Part shown: piece by piece, positions 26,111-34,798 of the stretch
Layout: every line of letters begins with the position of its first letter
Position numbering within the stretch: position 1 is the first letter of the stretch
DNA from: Thiomicrospira sp. XS5
GTDB taxonomy: Bacteria; Pseudomonadota; Gammaproteobacteria; Thiomicrospirales; Thiomicrospiraceae
Length of the DNA stretch: 64,000 nt
Assembly: GCF_001507555.1 (NCBI RefSeq)
Contig: NZ_LQBO01000001.1
Coordinates: 186,001-250,000 of the forward strand
Direction of reading: 5' to 3'
Notes under the pieces: generated by a model
Database searches by the model: none
What the model was told of the DNA's origin: nothing
The model's input: only the letters and a program-made list of their open reading frames with translations
Made by a program: the position numbers and the translations under genes

Positions 26111-26953
26111 ATGAATACGAAGACATCCGACGCCCGCCTCGTTCCCATCCGAGAAGTAGCTAAAATCACCGGCTTAAACCCCATCACCCTGCGTGCCTGG
26201 GAAAGACGTTATGGTTTGATCGAACCGGTGCGCACCGAATCCGGTCATCGTCTTTACACCCCCGAACACATCGAAATGTTGCAGGAAGCCATCAAGCTCA
26301 CCGAGCAGGGCATTCCCATCAGCCAAATCAAAGCGCTGCTTCCGGAGCCTAAAGCGTCCTTGCCAGACCAGAACGGCGACATTGCAACGCAATTGAAGAC
26401 CACGGCACAACAACAGGATTTGGACAGCCTCAATGCACTACTCGACACCTTGCTGGCGGATTTTCCGGACGATTTTTGGCGGGAAGCGCTGGTCAACACC
26501 CATCTGATGCTGCGTGACGAGGAAACGGCCGTGGTGGTTTTCTGGGAAAGTGCCGTGCTACCGAGATTGTACTCCCGCCTGTATTTGACACAACGCCATC
26601 GCAGACGGCGAAGTGGCACATCGATTTGGGTTCAGAATCTGGCACCGCAGGATGCGGTATTGAAAGCGCTCATCGCGCTGCAACTGGAACAGGCCGGACG
26701 ACGCCCGTTATTGTGCTCTTGGACGTTGCAACCGGATACGCAAGCCGCAACGCAGCTCGAAGCCAACCGTTGCGCCGACATCGCTGTCATCGCGGGCGCC
26801 AGCGATGCCGATCGGCAAAATGCCCAGGCCTGGCAAAAATGGGCGGAAGCTCACCCTGGCCTGAGCGTGCAAATGTTTATGCCTTCCGGTTCAAAAGCGC
26901 CGAACGACGCCGCCGATTTCAGCGTCAGCTATCTCGGCACAAACGCTCATTAA
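26111..26953 (+). CDS. litR: MerR-family light-response regulator, LitR-like, without cobalamin motif
   Basis: 280 residues. The N-terminal MerR helix-turn-helix is complete (REVAKITGLNPITLRAWERR, then YGLIEPVRTESGHRLY). The remaining 200 residues resemble the effector region of LitR/CarH proteins, but the DxHxxG cobalamin-binding motif is absent (the region reads IAVIAGASDADRQ). This matches the class of LitR that senses light through a separate LOV protein, and a LOV gene is 26 bases away on the other strand. It has no visible ribosome site. It probably represses both operons of the island in the dark. Confidence 0.85.
   Translation: MNTKTSDARLVPIREVAKITGLNPITLRAWERRYGLIEPVRTESGHRLYTPEHIEMLQEAIKLTEQGIPISQIKALLPEPKASLPDQNGDIATQLKTTAQQQDLDSLNALLDTLLADFPDDFWREALVNTHLMLRDEETAVVVFWESAVLPRLYSRLYLTQRHRRRRSGTSIWVQNLAPQDAVLKALIALQLEQAGRRPLLCSWTLQPDTQAATQLEANRCADIAVIAGASDADRQNAQAWQKWAEAHPGLSVQMFMPSGSKAPNDAADFSVSYLGTNAH
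26824..26833. repeat. CCAGGCCTGG in the litR-like gene
   Basis: Exact copy, AAAA-N3 before, read NAQAWQ. Confidence 0.9.
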
Positions 26954-26979
26954 TCGGTTCCGCTTAATTCCGATTCCGC

Positions 26980-27432
26980 TTACTTGGCCGGAAGCTGCGC
27001 TTCCAATTCAGCGATGCGGGCTTCCGCGGCCTCCAGTGACTGCTTCAACTCGACGATTTCGGTCACATCCTTTTGAATACCGATGTAATAGGTCAAGCCA
27101 TCGGTCTTGTCATAAAACGGCGTGACGCTCAACTCATTCCAAAACGGCGTGCCGTCCTTACGGTAATTTTTCAGAATGGTACGCACCGGCGCACTCTCGT
27201 CAATCGCTTGGCGGATTTGTTGCACCGGCACTTGTTCGGTGTCGTCGCCTTGCAAGAATCGGCAATCCTGATAGAGGATTTCATCCGACGTGTACCCCGT
27301 CAATTTTTCAAACGCCGGGTTCACATAAATCAACACCGTGTCCTGGTCTTCCTTTTCCGCGATGACGATTCCGTCCTGAGCATTTTCCACTAACTCTAAA
27401 AGCGTTTCGTAACGCAGCTTCGCATCTTTCAT
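26980..27432 (-). CDS. Short LOV-domain blue-light photoreceptor
   Basis: 150 residues: one LOV/PAS core with short helical flanks and no output domain. The flavin-binding motif is YQDCRFLQGDD with the adduct-forming Cys at about residue 57; other FMN contacts are NYRKDG, FWNEL and GIQKDV. The C-terminal coiled helix (VELKQSLEAAEARIAELEAQ) is the usual dimer element. The motif with Asp in place of the usual Asn before Cys is the one I know from the Pseudomonas putida short LOV protein PpSB1-LOV. It converges on the LitR-like gene and is its probable light input. Confidence 0.92.
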   Translation of the reverse strand: MKDAKLRYETLLELVENAQDGIVIAEKEDQDTVLIYVNPAFEKLTGYTSDEILYQDCRFLQGDDTEQVPVQQIRQAIDESAPVRTILKNYRKDGTPFWNELSVTPFYDKTDGLTYYIGIQKDVTEIVELKQSLEAAEARIAELEAQLPAK

Positions 27433-27612
27433 TCCATCACCGTTTATCCGAGATCACTGACGCCATTCTACCCAAAAACCGTCACCGCCGACACCACTGC
27501 GAAATTTTTTACACTTGACTTGCTTCCCAAAACCCTTAGCCTTTCAAACGATAGGTTTATTTCAAGGAACTTCTGTCTGACTGGGGCAGAAATTCCAAAA
27601 GAGGAGAGATAC

Positions 27613-28635
27613 ATGAAAACAGCCCTTACGCTCATTGCGGCCGTCGGCTTTTCCGGCTCGCTGTTCGCGATGGACATCAGCCCCTATAAAGTGGGCGAAA
27701 AACTCAATGCCGAACAGGCCAAGGAAATGGAAAAGCGCTTCAAGGAACGCCAAGTACAGGATTGGCAAGTCCCGAAAGCCGCCGATATCGACAAAGAGCC
27801 GAACGCCAAGGAAATTCGTTATGGCATTCAGCTGCTTGATAAAACCGTGGAAACCGTCGGACCGAAAGTCACCAACCCGAACCTGCGTTACTCCGGCAAC
27901 TCCCTGAACTGTACCAGCTGCCACATCAAAGGCTCCGATGGGTTACCGGGCACCATGCCGTTCGGCATTCCATTCGTCAACGTCATGAACGACTACCCGA
28001 ATTTTCGCAAACGCAGCATGACCATCGGTTCGCCAGAAGACCGAGTCAACGGCTGCATGACGCGCAGCCAGGGCAGCGGCAAAGCCATGCCGAACGATTC
28101 CACGGAAATGAAAGCCATCATCGCCTACTTCACCTGGCTGGCCAAAGGCACCAACCCGAATGACGCCATGCAATACACCGGTCTGCCCAACGTTGACCTG
28201 CCTAACCGTGCCGCCGATCCAAAAGCCGGCAAAGCTCTGTATACGGAACACTGCGTCGCCTGTCACCAAGCGGAAGGCAAAGGGCTGAAAACCGCCACCT
28301 ACGCCAAAGACGGCAGCTACACCTTTCCGCCATTGGCCGGTGACGACTCATTCAATAACGGTGCCGGCATGAGCCGCATCATCACCGCCACCAAGTTCAT
28401 TCACGCCAATATGCCGCTGGGTGCAACGTATAAATCACCGGTCCTAAGCGTCGGCCAGGCTTATGATATTGCCGCTTATGTGGAATCCCTTCCGCGCACC
28501 ACCCATCCGGACCGCGCCAAGGATTTCCCGAATCCGGATTTCCGCCCGGCCGATTATCCGGTACCGGCCTACTTCAACGGTGACAAAGCCGCGTTGGAAA
28601 AAGCCAAATACGGTCCTTTCGACAGCGGAAAATAA
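27613..28635 (+). CDS. tsdA: Thiosulfate dehydrogenase (tetrathionate-forming), TsdA-type dihaem cytochrome c
   Basis: 340 residues with a signal peptide (LTLIAAVGFSGSLFA) and a strong ribosome site (GAGGAGAG). Two haem c motifs are seen, CTSCH and CVACH. The segment EDRVNGCMTRSQGSGKAMP matches the TsdA region that supplies the unusual axial Cys ligand to the catalytic haem, and HANMP could supply Met to the second haem. TsdA oxidises thiosulfate to tetrathionate in the periplasm. The gene stands alone; a weak hairpin follows. Confidence 0.88.
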   Translation: MKTALTLIAAVGFSGSLFAMDISPYKVGEKLNAEQAKEMEKRFKERQVQDWQVPKAADIDKEPNAKEIRYGIQLLDKTVETVGPKVTNPNLRYSGNSLNCTSCHIKGSDGLPGTMPFGIPFVNVMNDYPNFRKRSMTIGSPEDRVNGCMTRSQGSGKAMPNDSTEMKAIIAYFTWLAKGTNPNDAMQYTGLPNVDLPNRAADPKAGKALYTEHCVACHQAEGKGLKTATYAKDGSYTFPPLAGDDSFNNGAGMSRIITATKFIHANMPLGATYKSPVLSVGQAYDIAAYVESLPRTTHPDRAKDFPNPDFRPADYPVPAYFNGDKAALEKAKYGPFDSGK

Positions 28636-28646
28636 CCGTTAAATAA

Positions 28647-28670
28647 ACGGTCCGAAACCATTCGGGCCGT
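28647..28670 (+). terminator. Hairpin after tsdA
   Basis: ACGGTCCGAA and TTCGGGCCGT form a 10-bp stem (one G-T pair) around ACCA. No clear T run follows, so termination may be weak. Confidence 0.45.
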
Positions 28671-28733
28671 ATCTTCACCCGCGGTTTTCTTTTATAATGT
28701 TGGTTTTCAACCGCATTTAAGGAGCCGCTTTTT

Positions 28734-29606
28734 ATGATTCGCACGTCCGGACTTGTTCCACTTTCCTTCATCGCTTTCGGTCTGCTCATCAGCGGCTGTT
28801 CCGAATCGGACACCTCCGCGCCAACGTCAACGGCCGACGCACCACAAACACCTGCACCGAAACCCGTTGAACAACCCGCGGCCACACCCGAAACACAAAT
28901 CGCACCACCGACACCGGCCAAAGTCGACGTCAAACAGCAAGCCCTGCCGACGATTCCAAAATTCTCCGACTTCCCGGCTGGCCCACCACGCAAACAAGCT
29001 TTCTTTGATTTTATGACCCCGCTGGTTCACCGCGCGAACGACGCGGTGCTGGAAAAGCGCCATCGCTTGCAATCCATTATTCTGAAAAACGACCCCAGCC
29101 AAAACGACCAGGCCTGGCTAAAATCGCAAGCTGACTTTTACGGCGTGGAGCCGTTTGATTTCAACCAGGCCGCCGACCGCACCGCCCTGCTGAAACGAAT
29201 GGACAAAGTCCCGACCGCTCTGGCCTTAGCACAAGGCGCCAATGAAAGTGCCTGGGGCACCTCACGCTTTGCCCGCCAAGGCAACAATTACTTTGGTCAA
29301 TGGTGCTTTACCAAAGGCTGTGGTCTGGTACCAAAACAACGCTCCCAAGGTGCCATTCACGAAGTACGCACCTTCAAGCACCCGTACGATTCGGTGGTCA
29401 GCTACATTCACAATTTGAACAGCCACAACACCTATGCCGAGCTACGCAGCATCCGAGCGAAAACCCGCGCTGAAAACGACCCCCTGACCGGTTTGGAAAT
29501 GGCTGAAGGATTGGTCAACTATTCCGCCCGAAAACACGAATATGTTAAAGAATTACAAAGCATGATTCGTTACAATAAGCTCACGCAATACAACCAAAAA
29601 CCTTAA
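28734..29606 (+). CDS. bax: Bax-like lipoprotein with glucosaminidase domain
   Basis: 290 residues. A lipoprotein signal ends LLISGC and is followed by a Pro/Thr/Ala-rich linker (about 25-70). The glucosaminidase-type domain contains VPTALALAQGANESAWGTSRFARQ, with the Glu expected for catalysis in this family, then GNNYFGQWCFTKGCG. Bax-family proteins are predicted peptidoglycan hydrolases; the cellular role is poorly defined. One exact CCAGGCCTGG is read as Gln-Ala-Trp. Confidence 0.85.
   Translation: MIRTSGLVPLSFIAFGLLISGCSESDTSAPTSTADAPQTPAPKPVEQPAATPETQIAPPTPAKVDVKQQALPTIPKFSDFPAGPPRKQAFFDFMTPLVHRANDAVLEKRHRLQSIILKNDPSQNDQAWLKSQADFYGVEPFDFNQAADRTALLKRMDKVPTALALAQGANESAWGTSRFARQGNNYFGQWCFTKGCGLVPKQRSQGAIHEVRTFKHPYDSVVSYIHNLNSHNTYAELRSIRAKTRAENDPLTGLEMAEGLVNYSARKHEYVKELQSMIRYNKLTQYNQKP
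29108..29117. repeat. CCAGGCCTGG in the bax-like gene
   Basis: Exact copy, AAAA-N3 before, read NDQAWL. Confidence 0.9.
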
Positions 29607-29662
29607 TAGTATTAAGGCGTTAAGCGCACATTACTTAACACAAAACACGAAAGGACACTCTT

Positions 29663-30184
29663 ATGCCACTACTCGACAGCTTCACCGTTGACCACAAAAT
29701 CATGAAAGCCCCGGCGGTTCGCGTCGCCAAAACCATGACAACCCCGGGCGGCGACACCATCACCGTGTTCGACCTGCGCTTCAACAAACCGAATGTCGAC
29801 ATGATGGGCGAAAAAGGCATCCACACTCTGGAACACCTGTTTGCCGGCTTTATCCGCGCGCACCTCAATGCCAACGACGTTGAAATCATCGATGTCTCAC
29901 CGATGGGTTGCCGCACCGGTTTTTACATGAGCTTGATTGGCACGCCGGACGAACAACGCGTGGCTGATGCGTGGTTGAAAGCCATGCAAGACGTTTTGAA
30001 CGTCACCAAAATGGAAGACATTCCGGAACTGAACGAATACCAGTGCGGCACTTACAAAATGCATTCCCTGGACGAAGCCAAAGCCATCGCCCAGAACATC
30101 ATCGACCACGGCATCGGCGTCAATAAAAACGATGACCTGGCCATGGATGCGGATACGCTGCGCAAACTGGGCAATGAGGTTTAA
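29663..30184 (+). CDS. luxS: S-ribosylhomocysteine lyase
   Basis: 173 residues, the family's usual length. The metal site HTLEH gives His54, Glu57 and His58, with the third ligand Cys128 in YQCGTYK; the catalytic Cys83 is in MGCRTGFYM. It cleaves S-ribosylhomocysteine to homocysteine and the autoinducer-2 precursor. The next gene, pfs, makes its substrate and follows after 4 bases. Confidence 0.97.
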   Translation: MPLLDSFTVDHKIMKAPAVRVAKTMTTPGGDTITVFDLRFNKPNVDMMGEKGIHTLEHLFAGFIRAHLNANDVEIIDVSPMGCRTGFYMSLIGTPDEQRVADAWLKAMQDVLNVTKMEDIPELNEYQCGTYKMHSLDEAKAIAQNIIDHGIGVNKNDDLAMDADTLRKLGNEV

Positions 30185-30188
30185 TGAA

Positions 30189-30899
30189 ATGAAAGTCGCC
30201 ATTATCGGAGCCATGGAAGAAGAGGTGGCGTTGCTGCGCAACCAGATTCAAAACCTCTCCACCGAAATCCACGGAGGGTTTGAATACTACCTTGGTCAAA
30301 TCGACGGGTTGGACGTGGTGCTGTTGCGCTCCGGCATCGGCAAAGTCAACGCCGCCATCGGCACCGCTCTGTTGATTAAGTTGTACGAACCGGATTACGT
30401 CATCAACACCGGCTCGGCCGGTGGCTTCCATGCAGATTTGGAAGTGGGCGATATTGTCATCAGCGCGGCCGTTTGCCATCACGATGTGGACGTCACGCCT
30501 TTCGGCTATGCGCGAGGTCAGGTTCCGGGCCACCCGGAAAACTATACCGCCAACGCAGACCTGGTGGAAATTGCCAAAAGCAGTATTGAAGCCTTACAGG
30601 AAGTCAGCCACATGCACGGTTTGATTGCCACCGGCGACCGCTTTATGCATTTGCCGGATGATGTGGAGACCACCCGCAGTTATTTCCCGGAAATGATCGC
30701 CTGCGAAATGGAAGCGGCGGCCGTGGCGCAAACCTGCCATGCTTTTGACGTGCCGTTTGTCATTATCCGTTCGCTGTCGGACATTGCCGGCAAAGAAAAC
30801 GCGGTGACGTTTGAACAATATCTGGACAAGGCGGCCACGCATTCGGCCCGCTTGATTTTGGAAATGTTAAAGGAATTAAAAATCCAAGCCGCGGCTTAA
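30189..30899 (+). CDS. mtnN: 5'-methylthioadenosine/S-adenosylhomocysteine nucleosidase
   Basis: 236 residues from the ATG at 30189; longer frames would run into luxS. Features: KVAIIGAMEEEVALL with the catalytic Glu, the VINTGSAGG substrate loop, and SLSDIAGKE with the catalytic Asp. It removes adenine from SAH and MTA, and with LuxS recycles SAH in the activated methyl cycle. Confidence 0.96.
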   Translation: MKVAIIGAMEEEVALLRNQIQNLSTEIHGGFEYYLGQIDGLDVVLLRSGIGKVNAAIGTALLIKLYEPDYVINTGSAGGFHADLEVGDIVISAAVCHHDVDVTPFGYARGQVPGHPENYTANADLVEIAKSSIEALQEVSHMHGLIATGDRFMHLPDDVETTRSYFPEMIACEMEAAAVAQTCHAFDVPFVIIRSLSDIAGKENAVTFEQYLDKAATHSARLILEMLKELKIQAAA

Positions 30900-30916
30900 G
30901 GCGTTTCAAAAACGCC
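30900..30916. terminator. Hairpin between convergent pfs and GGDEF genes
   Basis: GGCGTTT and AAACGCC pair around CAA. No T run follows on either strand, so this is a weak or Rho-assisted candidate. Confidence 0.4.
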
Positions 30917-30924
30917 GGAGCGAC

Positions 30925-32433
30925 TTAGGTTAACAGCTGCTCAAATTCCTGCGAGTCAATGGGCTGCGTCCAATAAGGCCCTTGCCCGAGAGAGCAGCCC
31001 CATTTTTTCAAAGCCATCGCTTCCGATTCTTCTTCCAGACCGGTGGCAATCATACAGGCATCCAGGCCTTCGCCCATCTGAATCAACGCTTGCACCCATT
31101 TCTGACCGGCCGACGAAGTCATTTGCGCTTTTAACCAGGCCTGGTCAAATTTAAACTCTTGCACATTCAACCCGGACAAAGCCGGTAAGTTCAATGGTAC
31201 GGCGCCCAAACCGGTTAAGGTCATCTGAAAGCCCGCTTCGGAAAGCGCTTTCAGCTTCTCGACTAATTGGCCGTCGAACTGATCAAACTTCTCCATGGAA
31301 AAGGCCAACTGCAGTTGATTGGCGGTAATGTCATAGCGCACCAATCGTTGTAACAGCAATGTTAAAAACGCGTCCTTTTGCCACAAGGCATCCATGACCG
31401 GCACGGTGACCACCAGCTCGGCATCACGCTTCGACCATTGTTTCAGATAAAAACAGGCCGTATCCAACAGCCACATGCCCAGGGTTTCTTCATAACCGCT
31501 GTTTTTCAACAGTGTCTGCCAATTTTCATAAGGCTGACGAGAACCGTCTTCTTTGACCCATTCCAGCGTCATGTAACCGCCGACAATCCGGCTTTGTTTT
31601 AAGTCGATCTGCGGTTCAACATACGTATGGAACTGCGACGCCTGAATGGCTTCATCAAAGGCCAATTGCAACTCATGCGATTTCACCGGCACTTCAAATT
31701 TCACATCGTCATAAAAACGGAAGGTTTTCTTACCTTTCGACTTGGCTACATACAAAGCCTCGTCGGCCTGTTCAATCAATTCGGAAGAGAGTTTGGAATC
31801 CTGCGGAAATTGCGACACCCCAATACTGGTGGACGTCGTGACCTCGACGCCATTAAACCAATAAGGGCGGGAAATTTCGGTCACGATACGATGACAAATG
31901 ACTTCGATGTCGTCTCGGGACGAGACATCCGATAACAAGATGACAAACTCATCTCCGCCCAAGCGACTGACAATATCGCCTTCTCGTACGGATGATACAA
32001 GACGACCACTGACATAACGCAACAATTCATCGCCGATGTGATGCCCCAGCGTGTCATTAACCTGCTTAAAGCCGTCCAAATCCAAAAACAAGAGCGAAAA
32101 AATGGTATCTTTTTCCGTGGCGCCTTGAACCAATTTATCGAGAATATCGTGAAAGTAGCTGCGGTTTGGTAAATGCGTCAAGGAGTCGTAATTCGCTTTA
32201 CGGTACAGATCGGCGGTACGGTGACTCACTTCGGACTCAATTAAGTACGCCACGTCCACCGAATCGGAAAAGCGGGTTTGAAGGTCTCCCAACAGCCGAT
32301 GAACGTTGGCTCGGTCATCTCCCATCTCTTCCTGCAACAGTGCCGGGTCAAAGGCCGCTTTTTTCACACGGCGCTCTTCCTGTAACTGTTCCAGGCGTGG
32401 TTCCTGAGTCAAATTGTGTGCTAACTGAGTCAT
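30925..32433 (-). CDS. GGDEF protein with degenerate EAL domain
   Basis: 502 residues, no membrane segment. The N-terminal 80 residues are helical. The diguanylate cyclase domain is intact (SRLGGDEFVILLSD) with a product-inhibition site five residues upstream (REGD). The C-terminal half has the EAL fold, but the signature is lost (GYMTLEWV where EALLRW is expected, and LTGLGAVPLN where DDFGTG is expected), so it should not degrade c-di-GMP. It probably makes c-di-GMP, with the EAL remnant acting in regulation or protein contact. Confidence 0.88.
   Translation of the reverse strand: MTQLAHNLTQEPRLEQLQEERRVKKAAFDPALLQEEMGDDRANVHRLLGDLQTRFSDSVDVAYLIESEVSHRTADLYRKANYDSLTHLPNRSYFHDILDKLVQGATEKDTIFSLLFLDLDGFKQVNDTLGHHIGDELLRYVSGRLVSSVREGDIVSRLGGDEFVILLSDVSSRDDIEVICHRIVTEISRPYWFNGVEVTTSTSIGVSQFPQDSKLSSELIEQADEALYVAKSKGKKTFRFYDDVKFEVPVKSHELQLAFDEAIQASQFHTYVEPQIDLKQSRIVGGYMTLEWVKEDGSRQPYENWQTLLKNSGYEETLGMWLLDTACFYLKQWSKRDAELVVTVPVMDALWQKDAFLTLLLQRLVRYDITANQLQLAFSMEKFDQFDGQLVEKLKALSEAGFQMTLTGLGAVPLNLPALSGLNVQEFKFDQAWLKAQMTSSAGQKWVQALIQMGEGLDACMIATGLEEESEAMALKKWGCSLGQGPYWTQPIDSQEFEQLLT
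31135..31144. repeat. CCAGGCCTGG in the GGDEF/EAL gene
   Basis: Exact copy, read FDQAWL on the minus strand. Confidence 0.9.
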
Positions 32434-32510
32434 AATCGCTTTACCCTTGTCTCCACATCATCGGCCGTGCTCTTTCATTCATTTTGTTTTTAGCGGAACA
32501 CGAAATCTTC

Positions 32511-32516
32511 TATAAT
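32511..32516 (+). promoter_or_regulatory. Probable -10 of the purT promoter
   Basis: Consensus TATAAT 79 bases before the purT start, with only weak -35 candidates (TTGTTT at 32485 is 20 bases away). Confidence 0.4.
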
Positions 32517-32594
32517 TGGCGCTCAACTTTCTGTTTTAGCGGCCGATACATAACGCTATTTTTTCGTTAACTTCTCATAAGCAAAGGGGATGCC

Positions 32595-33776
32595 ATGTTA
32601 AAAATTGGGACACCATTTTCACCGACCGCCACCAAAATTCTGCTCTGCGGATCCGGCGAATTGGGCAAAGAGGTCGCCATTGAAGCCCAGCGTCTCGGCC
32701 TGGAAGTCATCGCCTTAGATCGCTATGAAAACGCTCCCGCCATGCAGGTGGCAGACCGCCACTACACCTTAAGCATGCTGGACGGCGACGCCTTGCGCGC
32801 GATTATCGAAAAAGAAAAACCGGATTACATCGTGCCGGAAATTGAAGCCATTGCCACCGACACCTTGGCGGAACTGGAAGCGGAAGGCTACAATGTCGTG
32901 CCCACCGCCAAAGCCACTCAATTAACCATGAATCGTGAAGGCATCCGCCGTCTGGCCGCGGAAACGCTTTCCTTGCCGACCAGCCCTTACGCGTTTGCCG
33001 ATAACGAAGCGGACTTTTTTGCCGCCGTGGAACGCATCGGCATGCCGTGTGTGGTCAAACCCATTATGAGTTCATCCGGTAAAGGTCAAAGCGTGATCAA
33101 AGCCGCTTCAGACATCGAATCCGCCTGGCAGTACGCCCAAGAAGGCGGCCGGGCCGGAAAAGGCAAAGTCATCGTTGAAGGCTTTGTCGACTTCGATTAT
33201 GAAATCACCCTACTGACCATCCGTCATAAAAATGGCACCGCGTTCTGCGCGCCGATCGGCCACCACCAGGAAGACGGCGATTACCGCCAATCCTGGCAGC
33301 CGCATCCGATGTCCGACCCCGCCATCGCCAAAGCCGAAACCATTGCCACCCAAATCACCGATGCCTTAGGGGGACTCGGCTTGTTCGGCGTGGAATTGTT
33401 TATTAAAGGCGATGAGGTCATTTTCAGCGAAGTCTCGCCACGCCCGCACGACACCGGTTTGGTCACGTTGATTTCACAAGACGTTTCGGAATTTGCGTTG
33501 CATGTTCGCGCCATTCTCGGCCTGCCGATTCCGAATATCGCCCAACACGGTCCGTCGGCTTCCAGCGTTATTTTGCCGACCGGACAATCCACCCAGACAT
33601 GCTTCTCCGGTCTGGAAGAGGCCTTATCCGAGCCGAACACTCAACTGCGTCTGTTCGGCAAACCGGAAATTGCTGGCCGTCGTCGAATGGGCGTTGCGCT
33701 GGCACGCGGCGAAACCATTGACGACGCCATTGAAAAAGCCAAACGGGCCGCGGCGGCGGTGCAGGTCAATTTCTAG
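32595..33776 (+). CDS. purT: Formate-dependent phosphoribosylglycinamide formyltransferase
   Basis: 393 residues, full family length, ATP-grasp fold. The N-terminal PurT/PurK pattern is [21 protein letters not shown]. The ATP-grasp region includes [18 protein letters not shown] and [21 protein letters not shown]. It makes formyl-GAR from formate in purine synthesis, an alternative to folate-dependent PurN. It appears to be a single-gene unit. Confidence 0.95.
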   Translation: MLKIGTPFSPTATKILLCGSGELGKEVAIEAQRLGLEVIALDRYENAPAMQVADRHYTLSMLDGDALRAIIEKEKPDYIVPEIEAIATDTLAELEAEGYNVVPTAKATQLTMNREGIRRLAAETLSLPTSPYAFADNEADFFAAVERIGMPCVVKPIMSSSGKGQSVIKAASDIESAWQYAQEGGRAGKGKVIVEGFVDFDYEITLLTIRHKNGTAFCAPIGHHQEDGDYRQSWQPHPMSDPAIAKAETIATQITDALGGLGLFGVELFIKGDEVIFSEVSPRPHDTGLVTLISQDVSEFALHVRAILGLPIPNIAQHGPSASSVILPTGQSTQTCFSGLEEALSEPNTQLRLFGKPEIAGRRRMGVALARGETIDDAIEKAKRAAAAVQVNF

Positions 33777-33908
33777 CCGCCCATTTCAGTTTAAGTGATC
33801 AATCATTAAGGTGGCCCCTCACTCAGGAAGCCACCGACCTTCGTCTTTTTCAGGCCTGCCATTTTTTTGGCAACTCCAGCCCCACCCCCAACCACACCAT
33901 CAAAACCA

Positions 33909-33918
33909 CCAGGCCTGG
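33909..33918. repeat. CCAGGCCTGG dispersed palindrome, intergenic, full extended form
   Basis: Exact copy with AAAA-N3 before and N3-TTTT after, between purT and fliS. Only about 50 bases from a shorter variant at 33851. Confidence 0.9.
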
Positions 33919-33979
33919 CGCTTTTCAATCCACACTAAACAGCTTTTTATTCAACAACTTATAAAAATTAATTGCTTTA

Positions 33980-33995
33980 TGGCACGCTCTCTGCT
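33980..33995 (+). promoter_or_regulatory. Sigma-54-type promoter upstream of fliS
   Basis: TGGCACG (33980-33986), four bases, then CTGCT (33991-33995), with GG and GC exactly 10 bases apart. The -24 element matches the RpoN consensus completely and the -12 has one change. It lies 81 bases before the fliS start, in keeping with RpoN control of flagellar genes in many gammaproteobacteria. Confidence 0.75.
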
Positions 33996-34076
33996 GAAAG
34001 ACTCGCAACACATTCGCTCGGCACCACAACATCATAAGAACGAATGCTTGATTCATTTGCACACAGGAGTTACACC

Positions 34077-34511
34077 ATGACAATGAACCAGACCATGGCT
34101 ACCGAAGTTAAAGCCCCAATTCTTCAAGAATACAACCAAAACCCGGATACAGAAGCCCAGCTGGCGGATAACCCAAGCAAAACCATTTTATTGTTGCTGC
34201 AAGGCGTCGTTGACAAAGGCAACCTGGCGAAAGTTTGCCATCAAAGCAACGCTTTAGTGGAAAAAGGCTTTCACCTTGGGCGTATGACCACTATTCTGGA
34301 TGCGCTGCGCGACCGCCTAAATTTAACGCAAGACAGCTCTCTAGCGTTTGACCTGGACGAACTGTATCGTTACGCAGACAAATCCATCCAAGAAGCCGTG
34401 TTTGAAAAAGACACCTTCTATCTGGACAGCGCGATCGAAATCCTGACTGAAGTTCGTGATGCCTGGTTGGAAATGATGCAACAGTCCGGCCAGGTATCGG
34501 CAGACGCCTAA
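34077..34511 (+). CDS. fliS: FliS-like flagellin export chaperone
   Basis: 144 residues from the ATG at 34077 (AGGAG 7 bases upstream). The helical pattern of FliS is visible: KTILLLLQGVVDKGNLAKVC, KGFHLGRMTTILDALRDRL, the LYRYADKSIQEAV helix and the terminal LTEVRDAWLEM. FliS binds the C-terminus of flagellin before export. Here it lies alone, away from fliD and flagellin. The sigma-54-type promoter supports a flagellar role. Sequence divergence leaves some doubt. Confidence 0.72.
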   Translation: MTMNQTMATEVKAPILQEYNQNPDTEAQLADNPSKTILLLLQGVVDKGNLAKVCHQSNALVEKGFHLGRMTTILDALRDRLNLTQDSSLAFDLDELYRYADKSIQEAVFEKDTFYLDSAIEILTEVRDAWLEMMQQSGQVSADA

Positions 34512-34531
34512 CCCTTTCCCGCATGACTCCA

Positions 34532-34565
34532 ATGGCCGAAAACACCTTTGTTTTCGGCCATTTCT
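34532..34565 (+). terminator. Rho-independent terminator after fliS
   Basis: A perfect 13-bp stem (ATGGCCGAAAACA with its complement) around CCTT, followed by TTCTT. Confidence 0.85.
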
Positions 34566-34731
34566 TGAGCTTTTTTCTTTCCTGGCAACCCGCCACCCAT
34601 CTCGCCAAACCCTACGCCACACAAATAAACAACCAACATTAACAACCTTTCTTAACCAATTGTTTTTATAAAAAATTCATTCTCAATAATTTCTAACCAT
34701 TTTCGTCATAAAACCTTAGCACTCTATTGAC

Positions 34732-34759
34732 TTGACTGCTAAAAAAAGTGTAGTATGAT
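34732..34759 (+). promoter_or_regulatory. Sigma-70-type promoter of rpoH
   Basis: TTGACT (34732-34737), a 16-base spacer and TATGAT (34754-34759), 39 bases before the rpoH start. Confidence 0.65.
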
Positions 34760-34798
34760 GACATTAATGATTAAACCGAATACTCAAGGAGAAAGCGC

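Larger units (their letters stand above)
33777..34076. other. Intergenic region purT-fliS
   Basis: 300 bases without a supported gene. It holds a near copy of the dispersed palindrome (CAGGCCTG at 33851-33858 within T-rich flanks), an exact copy at 33909-33918, and a sigma-54-type promoter at 33980-33995. Confidence 0.75.
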
